The notes below the pieces were generated by a model, which had not been told where the DNA came from, ran no database searches, and worked only from the letters and a program-made list of their open reading frames with translations. A program made the translations under genes and the position numbers. Of a stretch of 64,000 nucleotides of DNA, positions 1 to 10,620 are shown one piece after another (the stretch's first letter is position 1; each line of letters begins with the position of its first letter). The DNA comes from Polytrichum commune. Taxonomy: Eukaryota; Streptophyta; Polytrichopsida; Polytrichales; Polytrichaceae. Location of the stretch: the NCBI GenBank assembly GCA_950295325.1, contig OX485809.1, forward strand, positions 23,870,001 through 23,934,000. The letters are read 5' to 3'.

Positions 1-1
1 T

Positions 2-3000
2 GTGGATGGTGATGAGTGTGGGTGTCAAGAATTCGAAGTTGCATCCATTGATCCTCTTCTTTGTGGTTGCAGTGAATGCCATAAACACTACCACATGAGG
101 CAAGATGTTGTGGAGTTTGGCCCTTGCCAGAAGAAACGGAATGGCAAACTTTGTGGATGTCAAAGTTTTCTACGATCTGAACTTGGTGATGAGAAAGTTT
201 GTATATGTTGTGACCACCGCCAGAACTTTCATAGAAGAAGGTTAACAACTCCTGCTCTATATTCAGGAACAGGGAGTAGTGGTGGTTTGGAAGAAGTTGA
301 TGTCTTCATGCCTAGTGAGGGAAATGAGGGTTTGAAGCGTACCAGTGATTCTCAAGAGCAAACTGGAGTCACTGGTGATTCTATCCAAACAACTTTGAAG
401 AGAATGAAAGTGGAACCAGAGAGTGGTGTTCAGCCAAGAACTCAAGATGATGACCATGAAGGTGTTGTTTCGAGGGCCAGATTGGACAAGACCATGCCAT
501 CGCGGCTAATGGTGAATTGGAAGACATTGCAAGATGATCCGACTTATGGTTTCAAAGAAAGAGGAATGTATTATCCTCGGATCAGTAAGGAAAAGAAAAC
601 CATTGGAAAATGGGTTATGTTTTGTTGTGTTTGTGGTGTGGAGAGGAGCATCAACCCTTCCTTTAATCTTTCAAATCATAAAACTCACATGTCTTCAAGA
701 GTTGGTGGTTTGGAAAGTGTCCATGAGAAGAACTTGAGAGCTTTTAGGAACAAAGAGATCGTTTCAGATAAGCTTGCTCAAGAGGAGAAAGAGAAGGAGG
801 AAGCCATCTTGAAGAGGAGGACAGAGTGGGTGCAAAAGTATCTTGAAGAAGGTAAGTTTTCAGTAATAGCCCTCCTTTTAGGTCTACCTTATGGTTGTTG
901 CTACTTGTCCAAGTATATGTTCACTCATGTCAATTTAGGGTGGGTTTGCCTCCTGTTTGAGACAAAAAATCAAGTAACCCTAAGCTTTTGTGAAATGGTG
1001 ATTGTGAAATTTAGTGTTGTTGCCATCTTGAAACTAGCAAGCATTAATGTTAGTGACTTCCTTTCATCGTTGGCAACTGATCCATGCACATCAATGCTTG
1101 TGGATGTCGAAGTAAGTTACATGAGTGGAGTTACAGTGTGTATCGTCCTCCACTGAAGCCATCTCTAGAGTGTACTTTTTGTTGAAAATTCGGGGTGACC
1201 TTACTCAACCCCTGAGATGTGGTTGAAGTTGTAGCAAGTTCATCAACAGGAGGATCGATGAAGCTAGCCAGTAGTCAGCATCAATACTAACAGTTCCATC
1301 CTCAGCTGCTTCGTTTTGAGTTATAATCTCCAATTGAGAGCACCTTTTCAAGCTCCCATGATTCATTTAATAAGGAGCTGCTAACTCCAAACCAAAGTGC
1401 CTGTCGCTCAGGACAACATTTGTGCGATGCTTCTCTAAAGAATGTGCGGCAGATTTCTGATGGATGTTCAAAGATGGCATACACTAACCCCTGAACCCTG
1501 AACTTGCAAATTTTTGTTGAATGTTCAAGAGAAATGAGAAAATCTCTGGCAAGGATTTGATCCTCACTGCACAGCAGCCATGATTCCTTGCTTATGCCAG
1601 AATGTTGATTGATGTCAACCTTAATTATCTGCCGCTCAAATATTGATACCCTTGATTTGGGTGCCGACCATTTGCTAACCCCCAAAAATCACAAAACTAA
1701 CAACCACCAGGTATCCAGAATGTCGGGATGAGGTATCGAATGCTGGCAGGACACAAAATTGCAACAGGTGGTTGATGATCCCCTTAACCTAGCTTGACAA
1801 TATAACTAACTGTTATAGGTTTGCCTCCTGTTTGAGACAAAAAAATCAAGTAACCCTAAGTTTTTGTGGGTTTTCTCACATTCATACATATTTTCTGGCA
1901 GGTGCAGAAATGATTGACAAAAATTCATGGCGCTGCTCACTTTGCAGCTTCAACGGTAGCTTTGGGGTTGTAGACACCATTGGTCAGCACGTGAGAGGTG
2001 GACTCCATATTCAAGCAAGGCGAAATAAAGCAACTGGAGGAATTTCTGGCAGCCAAATGACCATTCAGTCATCATTTTCAAAGGGAGTGATGTCTGGTAT
2101 GGCGGAGTACCTCCCTTCATTTATCCCAAAACCTATTGACATACCCCGTGTTGTTTTGAACTCATACTATCAAAAAAATGTTTGTCATGGGTTTTACAAG
2201 TATACAGTGTTGGTAGGAGATGAAATGGTTGATGTTCGGCCATTATTAAATGATTTGAATTCTGGTAAGGAGTGGTATCCAGATCCCAACTACAAACATA
2301 TTGTAGTGTCCTCAATAGGTGAGACAGTCCATATTGAAGGAACCTTTCGCCATCGTGATTGTGATGTCATATTCTGTAACAAATGTCCATTGATTCCCAG
2401 TTGCCAGGACTTCCGAAAACGCGCAGACCGACTAAGGACAATGTCAATAGCAAGAGGTGAACGGAAATGTGAGCAAGGACCTTCATGGGGTGTGCTGCAA
2501 AGAAATGAGCTCATAGATTCGTGTAGAGAGTGGCAGGCGAGATGCCATGATGCTACAGACCAAGTATACTTGCTGAATGTAGCTTTGGCAAGGGCTAATA
2601 AATCAAGAGACTACTTTTCCACAAAACTCCAATCAGTCTTGCGTGAAGGGTCCTTGCCTGAAATCGCTGAATTATTTAGGAGAGCTTCCGATGTAGGAGC
2701 CTTTCAAGAGCGTCCAATTTTGTACAAATTGCTTACAGATGTTGTTTCTAATCTTCTCTCTGTTCATAGAAATGGAGGCTTAGGAAATGGTAAACGGTAT
2801 CATCCAAGTACCATCAAGTTATTTGAGGTTTTGCAAAACTTCGGCGGCTCTGCCACCCACAACTTTATTAGCAAAAACCTACTAGGTCCAGCCTTGAACA
2901 CAACGAGGTCCAATTTCAGAAAACACGGTTTTGTCTACTCCATTGGTGTGAATGAGTCTACTTTCTTATACATGTCAAAAGTGTTGAAAAGTTGTAAAGA

Positions 3001-5362
3001 TAAACTTGGAATTTCAGGACCCATACCATTTGAGTGTGCTGAGGATGAAACTAAATGCATTGAGCTAGCTACGTGGAACAGGAGGTTGGATACCATTGAC
3101 AGGTTCTGTGGTTTTAAGATATCCTCTGATCACCAAAGCCATCAGTGCATGTTTGACATGAAACCATCAGCATCAACATGGGATAGTATTAAGGATGCTT
3201 TTGAGACTTTACAGGTGGGTACTATGTGTCGTGTTCTTGTGGCTAACCCTCTTGTGGCAGGCCTTCCAAGATTGGTATATTGTTTGTTCAGCACATGCAA
3301 CCAATTTGATCACAAGGTGGTAAACAAACAATGGGAGTTGATACGGAAGTATCACAAGAAATACATTGAGGAAGTTGTGGGTCCGCTACGAGGCCATGCG
3401 TCTGATGGGGATAGCAGAAGACGGAAGTTGATGCTAGAAAGCATATCAAAGGGCACCTATGGCTTGAAGGTTGACGGGTTTTTAATGTGCGCAGAAGTTG
3501 TGGACGGTGCTCCGATGATAATGATGCAAGACCCCTTGCATGTGGGGAAGAAACTTCGGAACCCCCTCCTTTCAGCTAGTAGAGTTGTGTTTTGGGGAAA
3601 ATATGTAGCTAGCAAAAATCACCTATTGCTGATCATTCAAAAAATTTCTAAAGAGGAACATGGATTATTAGAGGAGGATGTGAATGTTAAAGATAAACAA
3701 AATTTCCCTGCTGTTCAGCGAATTGCATTCCCTCGGGTAAGGAAATGTCTGGAACAAATTGACAAAGGCATGGTTTCTGAAGGTCAAAATTTCCAAGAAC
3801 ATGTGAAAGGGACAATATTGCACCTTGAAGTAATTTGGGCCTTTCTAGAGGTGTTCTATGGTAGAGGAACTTTGCTGGAACGAGTGAAATTGTCATCTTT
3901 CGTGGTCCATATGATTTATTTTGGAATTGAATATATTCGTCATGTCAGCCATGGGCACTATCTGCAGAAGAATTGGTTAACAAGGGAGTCTATAACGGAC
4001 TGCTTGATTTCTTGTCACTCTGCAGTCTTACACATGATGATGATGCGGGACTTGTTTCCTAACTTACCAGTTGCTTTACATAAAGTTGGTTCAGATTGCT
4101 GCGAGGACTTCTTCTCGCTTCTTGGACAACATGTGAAAAATAAGCATAATTTTTGCATCGGGGAGGCTGTCGAACGAACGTCACACATAGAGAGGACTGA
4201 ACAAATCAAGTATGATGAAGATGGACCAATTTTTCAAGAATCTCGCCGACGGAAGAATTTCTGGTGGGAAGGAAACCCTAGTTCAGGTGATTACAACCTT
4301 CAAGATTATGATTCCATCTCCAATGAAGCTTTGGGTGAAGCTTGGTTGGCAGGATTCAAATTGGCTCAGGATCGGGCGTCATATGTGGAAATGAAGGACG
4401 TCCTATTGGCTCATGGTAAGTGGAGTGTACCTTGGCCATCTACATTTACGGAGACCCTAAACATTATTGATCGATGCAGTGTGGAGCTTGACGAAGACAA
4501 CGCTCAATCTGTAAGTCCTGCACTGCAAATGAGTTGTACGACATCTGAACCTTCACATGATGATCCCATAGTTCATGAAGTTGATGTTTTGGTTAGGACA
4601 AATGCATTAGATGTTCAACAACAAGGTGACATGTTTATGACATCTATTTCAGATGTCTCGGCTGATCCGCCCAACTGTAAGGTATGTCCAACTGTCCATG
4701 TGCCAGGAAAGGGTGATGTTTTCAAGATGAGGTTGATTTCAGAACTTAATGCTCACCCACCTTCTAAGTTGCCACTAGATAGATTAAGACGTGTTCAATA
4801 CAAAAATCTTGTTGATTCAAGTTATGTGCCTGGAAATGCTAATGAAATTCAAGAAGTAGGGTTATTTGATGATGTTGGTATTTTCATGGAAGAAGGTAAA
4901 AATCTCACATGGTATTTGGGACGTATACATAAAATTGTAAAACACCATGAGAAAGGTGTTGGTATTGACTATGTGTGGCCTGTTCCAATTAATGAATCTG
5001 GTATACATATCTTAGTCAAGTATTATAAACAGATGGAAGGTTTTCGTTACTCTTATGGTGGCTATGGTGGCTACGAAGCCGATTTCATCAAACTCGAACA
5101 TGTTATATGCTTGATTGGTATGAGTGCAGATGCAGATTGTGAAAATTTCTTGTTGGACCGAGAGGATAAGAAAACCCTAGACAACTTTGTGAAGAATGAA
5201 CAACGACGAAGACAAAATGGTGGAAGGAGGTCAGTTAATGTGTCCACATCGGCGGAGCCGACAACACATGAAGTGTCTACACAACCTAGTCGTCCGGTAG
5301 CTACTCAAATTGGTTATATTACAAGAAGTGGCAGACGTGCAACTAGGTTGGTCAACTGCTGA
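2..5362 (+). CDS. Large zinc-finger, transposase-like protein (5' end outside the window)
   Basis: I see two exons, 2-851 and 1902-5362, joined over a 1,050-bp GT-AG intron; the phase-1 junction makes a Gly codon and gives at least 1,436 residues without a stop. The frame is open at base 2, so the start lies upstream. Residues about 6-35 and 50-77 are two copies of a Cys/His-rich motif (CGC...C..C.H...H). C2H2/BED-like fingers follow at about 208-231 (FCCVCG...H..H) and 295-318 (WRCSLC...H....H). The middle contains DPLHVGKKLRN (about 827-837) and EDFFSLL (about 1018), which resemble the D..H..K..RN and E.FF signatures of P-element/THAP9-like transposases. A block near 1265-1360 may be a chromatin-reader-like fold, and the tail is basic. 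Function is not known. The long intact exon and conserved splice sites suggest a young transposon gene or a domesticated one. The superfamily assignment is inference from short motifs; expression of the gene is not shown by the sequence. Confidence 0.72.
852..1901 (+). other. Intron of the transposase-like gene with an internal direct repeat
   Basis: The intron runs from GTAAG at 852 to the CAG at 1899-1901. It contains two direct copies of a roughly 49-bp segment, at 943-991 and 1818-1868, which differ at only a few bases and lie about 875 bp apart. The intervening DNA has an open frame on the minus strand (1302-1685, 127 codons) that matches nothing I recognise and is probably chance. The exonic frame also stays open into the intron until 1156, which could mislead gene prediction. 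Confidence 0.65.
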
Positions 5363-5817
5363 AGTTGACGTTTCTCATGATAAGTAATTTATCAATCATA
5401 ACTTATTAGAATTAGCAGGTGCAGCTCTTTTCTTCAAACCCCTTATTATAATTTATAATAAGCTTATTATAAATTTTTGTATTATAAATTTCAGCTTCAA
5501 TTCCTCTTCTTAAGCCGGTGACCCCTGCTTCTTATACATGTGTTGCCACCCCGGGCTCAGCTCATCGCAGATCAGCACCCGTGACTTCGAAGGTTATGCT
5601 TCTTTGCTTTGCAATTCAAGTGCAGTGGCATACGATTTGTTCTGCAAGTTGAAATATAATATTGCATCTGACCTCTGCTTGTTGTCTCATAACAATAGTT
5701 CACAATAGTTCACAACATTTTCACTTTGATTTTTTACCTTTCTAATGGATGAGTTCACGCAGACACCACGAACTCTTGAACCATGAAACACGTTTTAAAC
5801 ATGATGAAATACAAAAA
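5363..5817. other. Spacer without a recognisable gene
   Basis: This is the 3' flank of the transposase-like gene. It is AT-rich at 5,440-5,500 with short TTATAATTTATAATAA-like runs that could serve as polyadenylation sequence. No coding frame, RNA gene or clear repeat is visible. Confidence 0.5.
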
Positions 5818-6780
5818 AGAACCACCCTAAATCCCAAACCATTAAGGTCGATTCGACCTAAATTGACAACCCCAACAAGCTCGGGGGGTTCACTCCCTCT
5901 TATATTTTGCATACACGTGCGTTCGGGACCTATTTATGGGGGGGATTATTTACCTTGCAGAAAAGATTATAAGGTGATGGTATTTTACATGTAAAAAACC
6001 TGAAAATATTATATGTGATGGTATTTTACATGTAAACGAGTTTCACTATTTTTAAATCCCCTATTTTACATGTACATTTTTTACAAAATTTATCTACAAT
6101 GAATATATTGGACCTTAATTTTTATCGCTTGTTATTCTATGATTTTCGCCAGTGAACCCCCCGAGCCAACAAGCTTCTAAGTGAAGGAAGTTACTTACAA
6201 AATGAAATATTAGAAAGAATCACCCTAAATACCAAACCATTTAGGTCGATTCGACCTAAACTGGAGACCCTAACAAGCTTCTAAGTGAAGGAAGTTACTT
6301 CCAAAATGAAATCAAACGACACATGAAACACGATTTAGAAAATAATGAAATATAAAAAGAACCATCCTAAATACCAAGCCATTTAGGTCGATTCAACCTA
6401 AACTGACAACCCTAACAAGCTTCTTACTGAAATGAAGTGATATGGTGAAATCACGTGAAGTGATACATCAACAAACTTCAAACTGAAGCGAAGTGATTTC
6501 CAAAATAAAATCTAACGAAACATGAAACACGAATTTGTAAATGAGATAATGTCAAAGTGACGAGATTGTCTACGAACATTTAGGTTGAATCAACCTAAAA
6601 GACCATTATGTTATGATCCTATCTTTTCAAACGAGAATATAACATTAGAGTTCTTCCATATGTTTTCATTTTTCCATGTGTGTGAGTTGTTTGTCCAAAC
6701 AACAAACATACTTAATTTTAAATTTCTTTCATACCATGTTCGAAAGCTGAAGTATTTTAGGTCGATTCGACCTAAATGTA
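5818..6780. repeat. Tandem/dispersed repeat array carrying a 15-bp palindrome
   Basis: Units of about 140 bp share a run of the form 'accctaaat(a/c)ccaa(a/g)ccat' followed by the palindrome AGGTCGATTCGACCT and 'aaac...accc(c/t)aacaagct'. Palindromes lie at 5845-5859, 6243-6257, 6385-6399 (one change), 6582-6596 (AGGTTGAATCAACCT) and 6760-6774. The sequence 'acaagcttctaagtgaagg' recurs at about 6170 and 6272. The first unit is split by a MITE at 5880-6165. The last palindrome sits only about 40 bp before the first ATG of the decayed gene, so the array may have been its promoter region; that role is inferred only from position. Confidence 0.75.
5880..6165. mobile_element. MITE, 286 bp, 8-bp target duplication (hAT-like)
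   Basis: Perfect 15-bp terminal inverted repeats, CTCGGGGGGTTCACT at 5880-5894 and its complement at 6151-6165, are flanked by identical 8-bp direct repeats CCAACAAG (5872-5879 and 6166-6173). The element is non-coding. Inside are two direct copies of GTGATGGTATTTTACATG (from about 5974 and 6016). An 8-bp duplication is the known hallmark of hAT elements; the family assignment rests on that alone. The element interrupts a repeat unit whose intact counterpart is present at 6226-6290. Confidence 0.85.
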
Positions 6781-8252
6781 TAATTTACTTAACATTCATT
6801 CTGCTATTACAAAATGGAGGAACAAGTTCCTAAACTGGAAGCGTTTTTCGATAGATTTGATATCACGCAAGACAAAGATGACGGAGATGATTTCGACAAT
6901 GAAGGAGAATACTGGGAAATGAAGAATCCAAAAAAATGTAAATGTTGGAGTCTTCATATGATTCCATTCACAGACAACATCTGTTTCACCCGAAAATACA
7001 AGGGCAGTGAACCGTTTTATCCAATCTCTTATGAGGAGAAAATCAAGCAAATCTCTTCCAACGTCAAGTCTTATATAAAAATTCCTTGCGTTACCGTTCA
7101 AACCCGATTAGCTGAGGCTGAGCAGTATCACTTTACAATTGTTCTGAACTCTACACAAATCCCATTCTATGTAAGCAATTTCATAGAAAGTCTAGAGACA
7201 ACATATTATAATTCCGAAATCCCAGAACTTGAGAAGAAAGTTGACATTGGATTCTTCAAAACGAAGAATGATGCTCCATTGAGTGGCAAAAACTTGTACA
7301 ACAGACTATGACAACTATTTGTAGACTTTGATGTTCTAAAAATGAAGTTGGACCTGAAGAAGACACAAAATACTGTACGCACTATCTCCCTTGACCTACT
7401 GAGTCAAGGAGAAGGACAAGGGTCTCTAGGCACATCTGGAACTCAACAGAGTCGAGAAACTCGAAAGAAAAACAGACAGCAACGCCACCAGTTGTAGCAC
7501 AGAGAAGTAATCTTGCATCATCCTCCGCAAGAAATATACCCGACAGTGACCTGACTGTTTCATTGACCAAGAAGATGAGCTTCGCATATGCGATAACTCA
7601 AGTACCACAAACACATGGTCTAAGGCGCGAAGTGGACTACAAAGTATCAACAAAGGCCTACAAGAACTATTGGGCAACTTGTACTAATGCATATATCTTT
7701 GATATTGAAGAAAAAAAAATTATCCATACAACAACTTATTCCGACTTTGGCTGATGTTAACATTCAAAGTTTTCAAAAATAATTGGCAAGTGACATGCTT
7801 GATTATCTTGTACACATACCCAACAAATCTATGAAGCAATCACTATGTGTGATGCCCGTGAACGGAACGCAAAAGCCGGATAGAGGTAATTGGGATATGA
7901 TAAAAAATAGCGAGTTCTATATAGTGAACGGGCAGCCCAGCCTGAGCGCTAGTAAAATGGTGGTAAAAATGAACCTAGACGAATCCGTTCTAAAGCATTT
8001 CCTCGATTAGGACTGCTACATTGTTTGGTCTAACAACAACGAAATGCTAAGGATCATATCGGCTTACTATAACATGATCAACCATTTTGTAGCCATGAAA
8101 CCATCATGATCAACAAATATTCATGGTGCGCGAACCGTATGGGAGAAGATAGGAAGACAACAAAATCCCAAAGAGACTATTCTAGTTGGAACGCTTTCGA
8201 ATATTAAGCGCAATGCGAATATGAGAAGAAACGCAGCTAAATTTAAGGTGAG

Positions 8253-8372
8253 CACATTTAAGCACTATTAGTGAATCCTTTCAATTCGGTTTAGTTACAT
8301 GCTAAACGATGTAACTATTTAGGTTGGCACAACCTAAATGAATACTAATAATTTGATTATATTGTCACCAGA
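8253..8372 (+). other. Probable intron in the decayed gene, containing a palindrome
   Basis: A GTGAGC donor follows '...AAATTTAAG' and a CACCAG acceptor precedes 'AAATTCATG', so coding similarity appears to continue across. The intron is AT-rich and contains the palindrome variant AGGTTGGCACAACCT at 8321-8335, the same motif as the array upstream of the gene. Confidence 0.45.
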
Positions 8373-9629
8373 AATTCATGAAAGCAATGAATAGCCGCTT
8401 TGTTTTATTGGATGTAATAAAATCGCAGAAGGCATCAAAGGGAAAGGTGTTGAAAATAATCTCAAGCTTACAAATGAATTGAAGATCTTAACAGCTTCGG
8501 ATGATGTCTTCAATTTGTGGGGTGAGGTCAATTCTAGTGCTGCCTATAGGGAACTCGTCGACCCAGACAGGTTGTTGAAATTCAATGAGAATGCATGTTA
8601 AAAACTAGAGACCGGAAACTTGTCACACGAATTCTTTAGATGGTCGGGAAACTTATCTTTCGAGGACCTCGCCAAGCTTGCCAAACACATTTTAAACCAT
8701 GACACAGAGAAACGAGATCTTAAATATCCAAAAGTGACAATAAAAATGATTTTCTCTGTATTGGAGAGTTGTTACACTGCGAAAGAGTGGGCCGAACGGC
8801 GTAAACAAAATTATGTAGTGAAAAGAGAGTTTCATATTTTAGACCTGACACTAGGTTTGTTGAATGCATTCAATGAGATCAATGATGAGAGGTGGAAGGA
8901 ATTCAAGAAGGATCACTACATTACGAGTGCGACAATGAACGTATTGCTTAAACAACATGATGACGATTACTGGAAGGATGCCAAACAAACTAAATCCAAG
9001 AACAAAACAATCGTAGATGTCTCTCCTTATGCGACTCAATTTTTCAAAGTTTTTTTGGAGCGGAGGACCAATTTTGTGAAGCCCCAGTCGGTCGCACACT
9101 ATAAGCCATATGATATCACAACCGACAAGCACACGGATTGGCCGAGAGGAGTATGGAAGGATAGCACCATAGGTGATATAAAATTTGGAATCATCGATTT
9201 TCGATTGACACTACTGGTGCTCAATAAGGAGAATAATACGCCAATGATGTCATATTTCTACGCAACAATGTCATCCTTCAAGAAGAAAAAAACAACCGTT
9301 GCTTGAAGATATCCCGGTGTAGTTATTTATTTGCTCGGATATGATGGAGCACGTGCAAGTTCAAAATTTTGTACAGAGCCACGAGGGCCTGAAAGTTTAT
9401 CGGATTGATTATGCAAACTATTAGCCCGCGAAGCATGAGCGTATGGGAACTACTCTTCCAGTAAGAGCAAAGCAATAGACAAATTGTATCTTATTTTTCT
9501 ACAGAGTAAGACAAGCAATTCAATCCATACTCCAAGACCAGCAGACCGTGCTCCGGATACGGACGTCTTCAACAAGCCCAGGGCGTACAATGTGTTGAAG
9601 TACAGAATACACAACACGGAACTAAGGAT

Positions 9630-10620
9630 GTGTCGCGCACCTCTCTATGAGGAGTGCCCGCAACACCATGGGCACAAGGGGGACCCCGGAGTGACACCCG
9701 GGACTTGTGGCGCCATTGGTGAGAGGGCCCAAATACTCTCAGTGTGGGTGAAGGTCCCGGGCGTTGAGAACGCCTCTCACCTACGGGGACTAAGAGTCAT
9801 GAGGGTAAGGCCATAAGTTTTGAGTAGCTTATGGCGGTGGAATTCTAGAATGCTAAGGAACACCTCAATCGGAGGTGCTAGCTAGGAGATATGGCCATTT
9901 GAGTGGGGCGCTGTCCCGGGACATCACCCTGGGACAGCAGTGACCTGGGAGTGGTGCCCGGGACTGCCAAGGTTTGAAGAGCCATAACTTCCTCAATACT
10001 TGCCCGAATGAGGCAAGTGAGGGGTCCATCGGCATCTACGCAAAGAGTAGGTGACAATAGAGTGGTCGCTTGAGAGCATCAGACATCATATGTAGAAGTT
10101 ATGATGGTCTGAAGCTGCTGGGGGGGTTCTAGCCCCAGCGGCTAAGGAAAAATGTCCACTTGGCCCCAACCCTTGTAGAGAGACAAAAGGATACTTGATG
10201 GTGGGGTAGGGGCCCCGCCCAAAGTCCTAGAGGCTTATAGGGGTGAGGCGGCTTAGCCGACCGACCCCCCCGGAGCATACTTGGCAATGTGCTCCGGGTA
10301 GTTGTAGTGTTGTTTTGGCAACACGATGATCAACTCAAGAGTGGACTTCCATGGATGGAAGTCCACCTTAGCCATTGGCTACCTACTAAGGGGAGAGTCC
10401 CGAATGCATGTGTAGAAGGGTTTGGTGTCCTAGCCATGAGCTTGAAGGTCCGCGGTTTTGGGAGCTAACCATGCATGTGCGTGGGATGTGCAGGTTAGCG
10501 CTCGTGGCACTTGCTAGGTTGGAAAGGCGGTCAAGCTAAGTGAAGGAAAACTAGCAAGGGTTGCGACAGGATGGAGTTCTATTTGAATATACTAAGAAGA
10601 TTGTGTGTTGGCGGAATGGG
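9630..10620. other. GC-rich non-coding insertion inside the decayed gene
   Basis: Composition changes abruptly from AT-rich to rich in CCCGGG and GGGGCCCC words. There is no convincing reading frame. Short inverted motifs recur, for example GTCCCGGGACATCACCCTGGG at about 9914, and near-repeats of 'gccataactt' and 'gccataagtt'. Protein-like sequence of the decayed gene stops at about 9,630 and seems to resume at about 10,785. It could be an untranslated or LTR part of a retrotransposon, but I see no primer-binding site, polypurine tract or target duplication. Just downstream, the inverted pair TTTGTTGAAGCGAA (10,633) and TTCGCTTCAACAAA (10,746) could form a hairpin. Confidence 0.45.

Noticed and set aside
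1302-1685. A 127-codon minus-strand frame in the intron of the transposase-like gene.
   Set aside because: No recognisable motif, no splice context and weak codon character; most likely chance.
5845-6774. CCTAAA/TTTAGG words resembling telomere repeats.
   Set aside because: They are part of the symmetric AGGTCGATTCGACCT motif and never occur as tandem TTTAGGG units.
6796-7101. A 101-codon minus-strand frame.
   Set aside because: It is the antisense shadow of the first piece of the decayed gene, which has the better protein character on the plus strand.
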